Under the pieces are notes generated by a model. The model had not been told where the DNA came from, ran no database searches, and saw only the letters and a program-made list of their open reading frames with translations. From Saccharopolyspora gregorii (lineage in GTDB: Bacteria > Actinomycetota > Actinomycetes > Mycobacteriales > Pseudonocardiaceae), in the NCBI RefSeq assembly GCF_024734405.1, contig NZ_CP059556.1:496001-560000 (forward strand): a stretch of 64,000 nucleotides of DNA, read 5' to 3'. Shown here in pieces: positions 63,292 through 64,000 of the stretch. Position 1 is the stretch's first letter; every line of letters begins with the position of its first letter. Position numbers and translations under genes: made by a program.

Positions 63292-64000
63292 ATGAGCGCA
63301 CCTGCCGTCCTGTGGTTCCGGCGCGACCTGCGGGTCCGCGACCACCCGGCGCTGGCCGCCGCGGCGCGCGACGGCCGCCGGGTGATCGGGGTGTTCGTGC
63401 TGGACGAGGCGCTGCTCGCGCCGGCGGGCCCGCCCCGCCGCACCTTCCTGTACCGCTGCCTGCGGGAGCTCGACGCGAGCCTCGGTGGTCGGCTGCTGGT
63501 GCTGCGCGGTGCTCCGGCGCAGGTGCTGCCGGAGCTCGTTGCGGAGGTCGGCGCCGGTTCGGTGCACGTCTCCGCCGACACCGGGCCCTACGGACGGGAG
63601 CGCGACGAGCGGGTGCGGGACGCGCTCGGCGAGGTCGAGTGGGTCGCCACCGGTTCGCCGTACGCGGTCACCCCGGGACGCGTCACCAAGCGGGACGGCA
63701 CCGCCTACCAGGTGTTCACCCCGTTCCGGCGTGCCTGGGACGAGCACGGCCGGCCCGCGCCCGCGGACACCGACGGGTCCACGGCGGACTGGCTGCTGCC
63801 GCGGAAGGTGCGCGCCGCCGGGATCCCCGCGGACGAGGACCTGGGCGGCGTCGTGCTGCCACCGGCGGGGGAGCGGGCCGCGCTGGAGCGCTGGGACGAC
63901 TTCCGCGCTTCCGCGCTCACCGGCTACGACCGGGACCGGGACCGGCCGGACCGCGCGGGCACCAGCCGGATGTCGCCGTACCTGAAGTGGGGCTGCGTGC
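63292..64000 (+). CDS. phrB: Deoxyribodipyrimidine photolyase / cryptochrome (3' end outside window)
   Basis: The first 236 residues of a light-driven DNA repair enzyme are present. VLWFRRDLRVRDHPALAAAA starts the antenna-binding domain. VGAGSVHVSADTGPYGRERDERV, YAVTPGRVTKRDGTAYQVFTPF and TSRMSPYLKWGC follow, the last opening the FAD domain. The FAD and DNA-contact parts lie past base 64000. ATG 63292 is natural. The tandem repeat is just upstream. Confidence 0.93.
   Translation, partial: MSAPAVLWFRRDLRVRDHPALAAAARDGRRVIGVFVLDEALLAPAGPPRRTFLYRCLRELDASLGGRLLVLRGAPAQVLPELVAEVGAGSVHVSADTGPYGRERDERVRDALGEVEWVATGSPYAVTPGRVTKRDGTAYQVFTPFRRAWDEHGRPAPADTDGSTADWLLPRKVRAAGIPADEDLGGVVLPPAGERAALERWDDFRASALTGYDRDRDRPDRAGTSRMSPYLKWGCV

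Overview
The window is high-GC actinobacterial DNA, most likely from Pseudonocardiaceae and possibly Saccharopolyspora or a close relative; genus is inferred. Reasons are very high GC with many GTG starts, a SepH septation protein, DUF3558 lipoproteins, an EspG-type ESX chaperone, XRE/DUF397 pairs, and a gene order that from memory follows the Mycobacterium tuberculosis Rv0862c-Rv0896 backbone. No rRNA, tRNA, transposase, CRISPR array or prophage was seen.

Layout. 0-13.8 kb: a truncated helicase-associated protein, malic enzyme, then a molybdenum block. The block holds moaC, a mog-moaE fusion, moaD and moaA, with a divergent HTH-TOBE regulator, modABC and a HAD phosphatase. A resuscitation-promoting factor sits inside it behind a c-di-AMP (ydaO-type) riboswitch and a CRP-type palindrome. 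YccF and PhzF proteins follow. 13.8-21.3 kb: an acyl-CoA synthetase, a membrane-anchored NACHT NTPase, an R2-like ligand-binding oxidase, a HAD hydrolase, a cold-shock protein with an attenuator-like leader, and a DUF2771 lipoprotein. 21.3-28.3 kb: an MFS protein with a long charged N-terminus, a glutaminyl cyclase lipoprotein, and a coupled DUF3027 and sacsin-like ATPase pair.

28.3-38.3 kb is the accessory island. It has an XRE-DUF5753/DUF397 pair, two small Cys-containing proteins, a proline-rich membrane protein, and then an orphan type VII secretion cassette on the minus strand: EspG, a PE-like protein, a DUF3558 lipoprotein and a PPE-like glycine-rich protein, followed by six more DUF3558 genes. 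Between the extra lipoprotein genes lie decayed 3' ends of PE-like and PPE-like genes. The array therefore looks like repeated duplication of a PE/DUF3558/PPE cassette with loss of the secreted partners and retention of the lipoproteins.

38.3-64 kb returns to backbone: DUF2530, NCS2 purine permease, MarR regulator, MFS, superoxide dismutase, GCS2-type ligase, Bcr/CflA transporter, TrmH-type methyltransferase, DUF2537, sepH, serC, citrate synthase, pdxH, MFS, APC permease, aldose epimerase, acyl-CoA dehydrogenase with a divergent TetR regulator, PfkB kinase, a second citrate synthase, a 34-bp tandem repeat and a truncated photolyase. Other notable sites are an IdeR/DtxR box beside sod with no obvious target gene, and three copies of a palindromic intergenic repeat at 20.7, 40.4 and 58.1 kb, two of which differ by compensatory changes in the stem.
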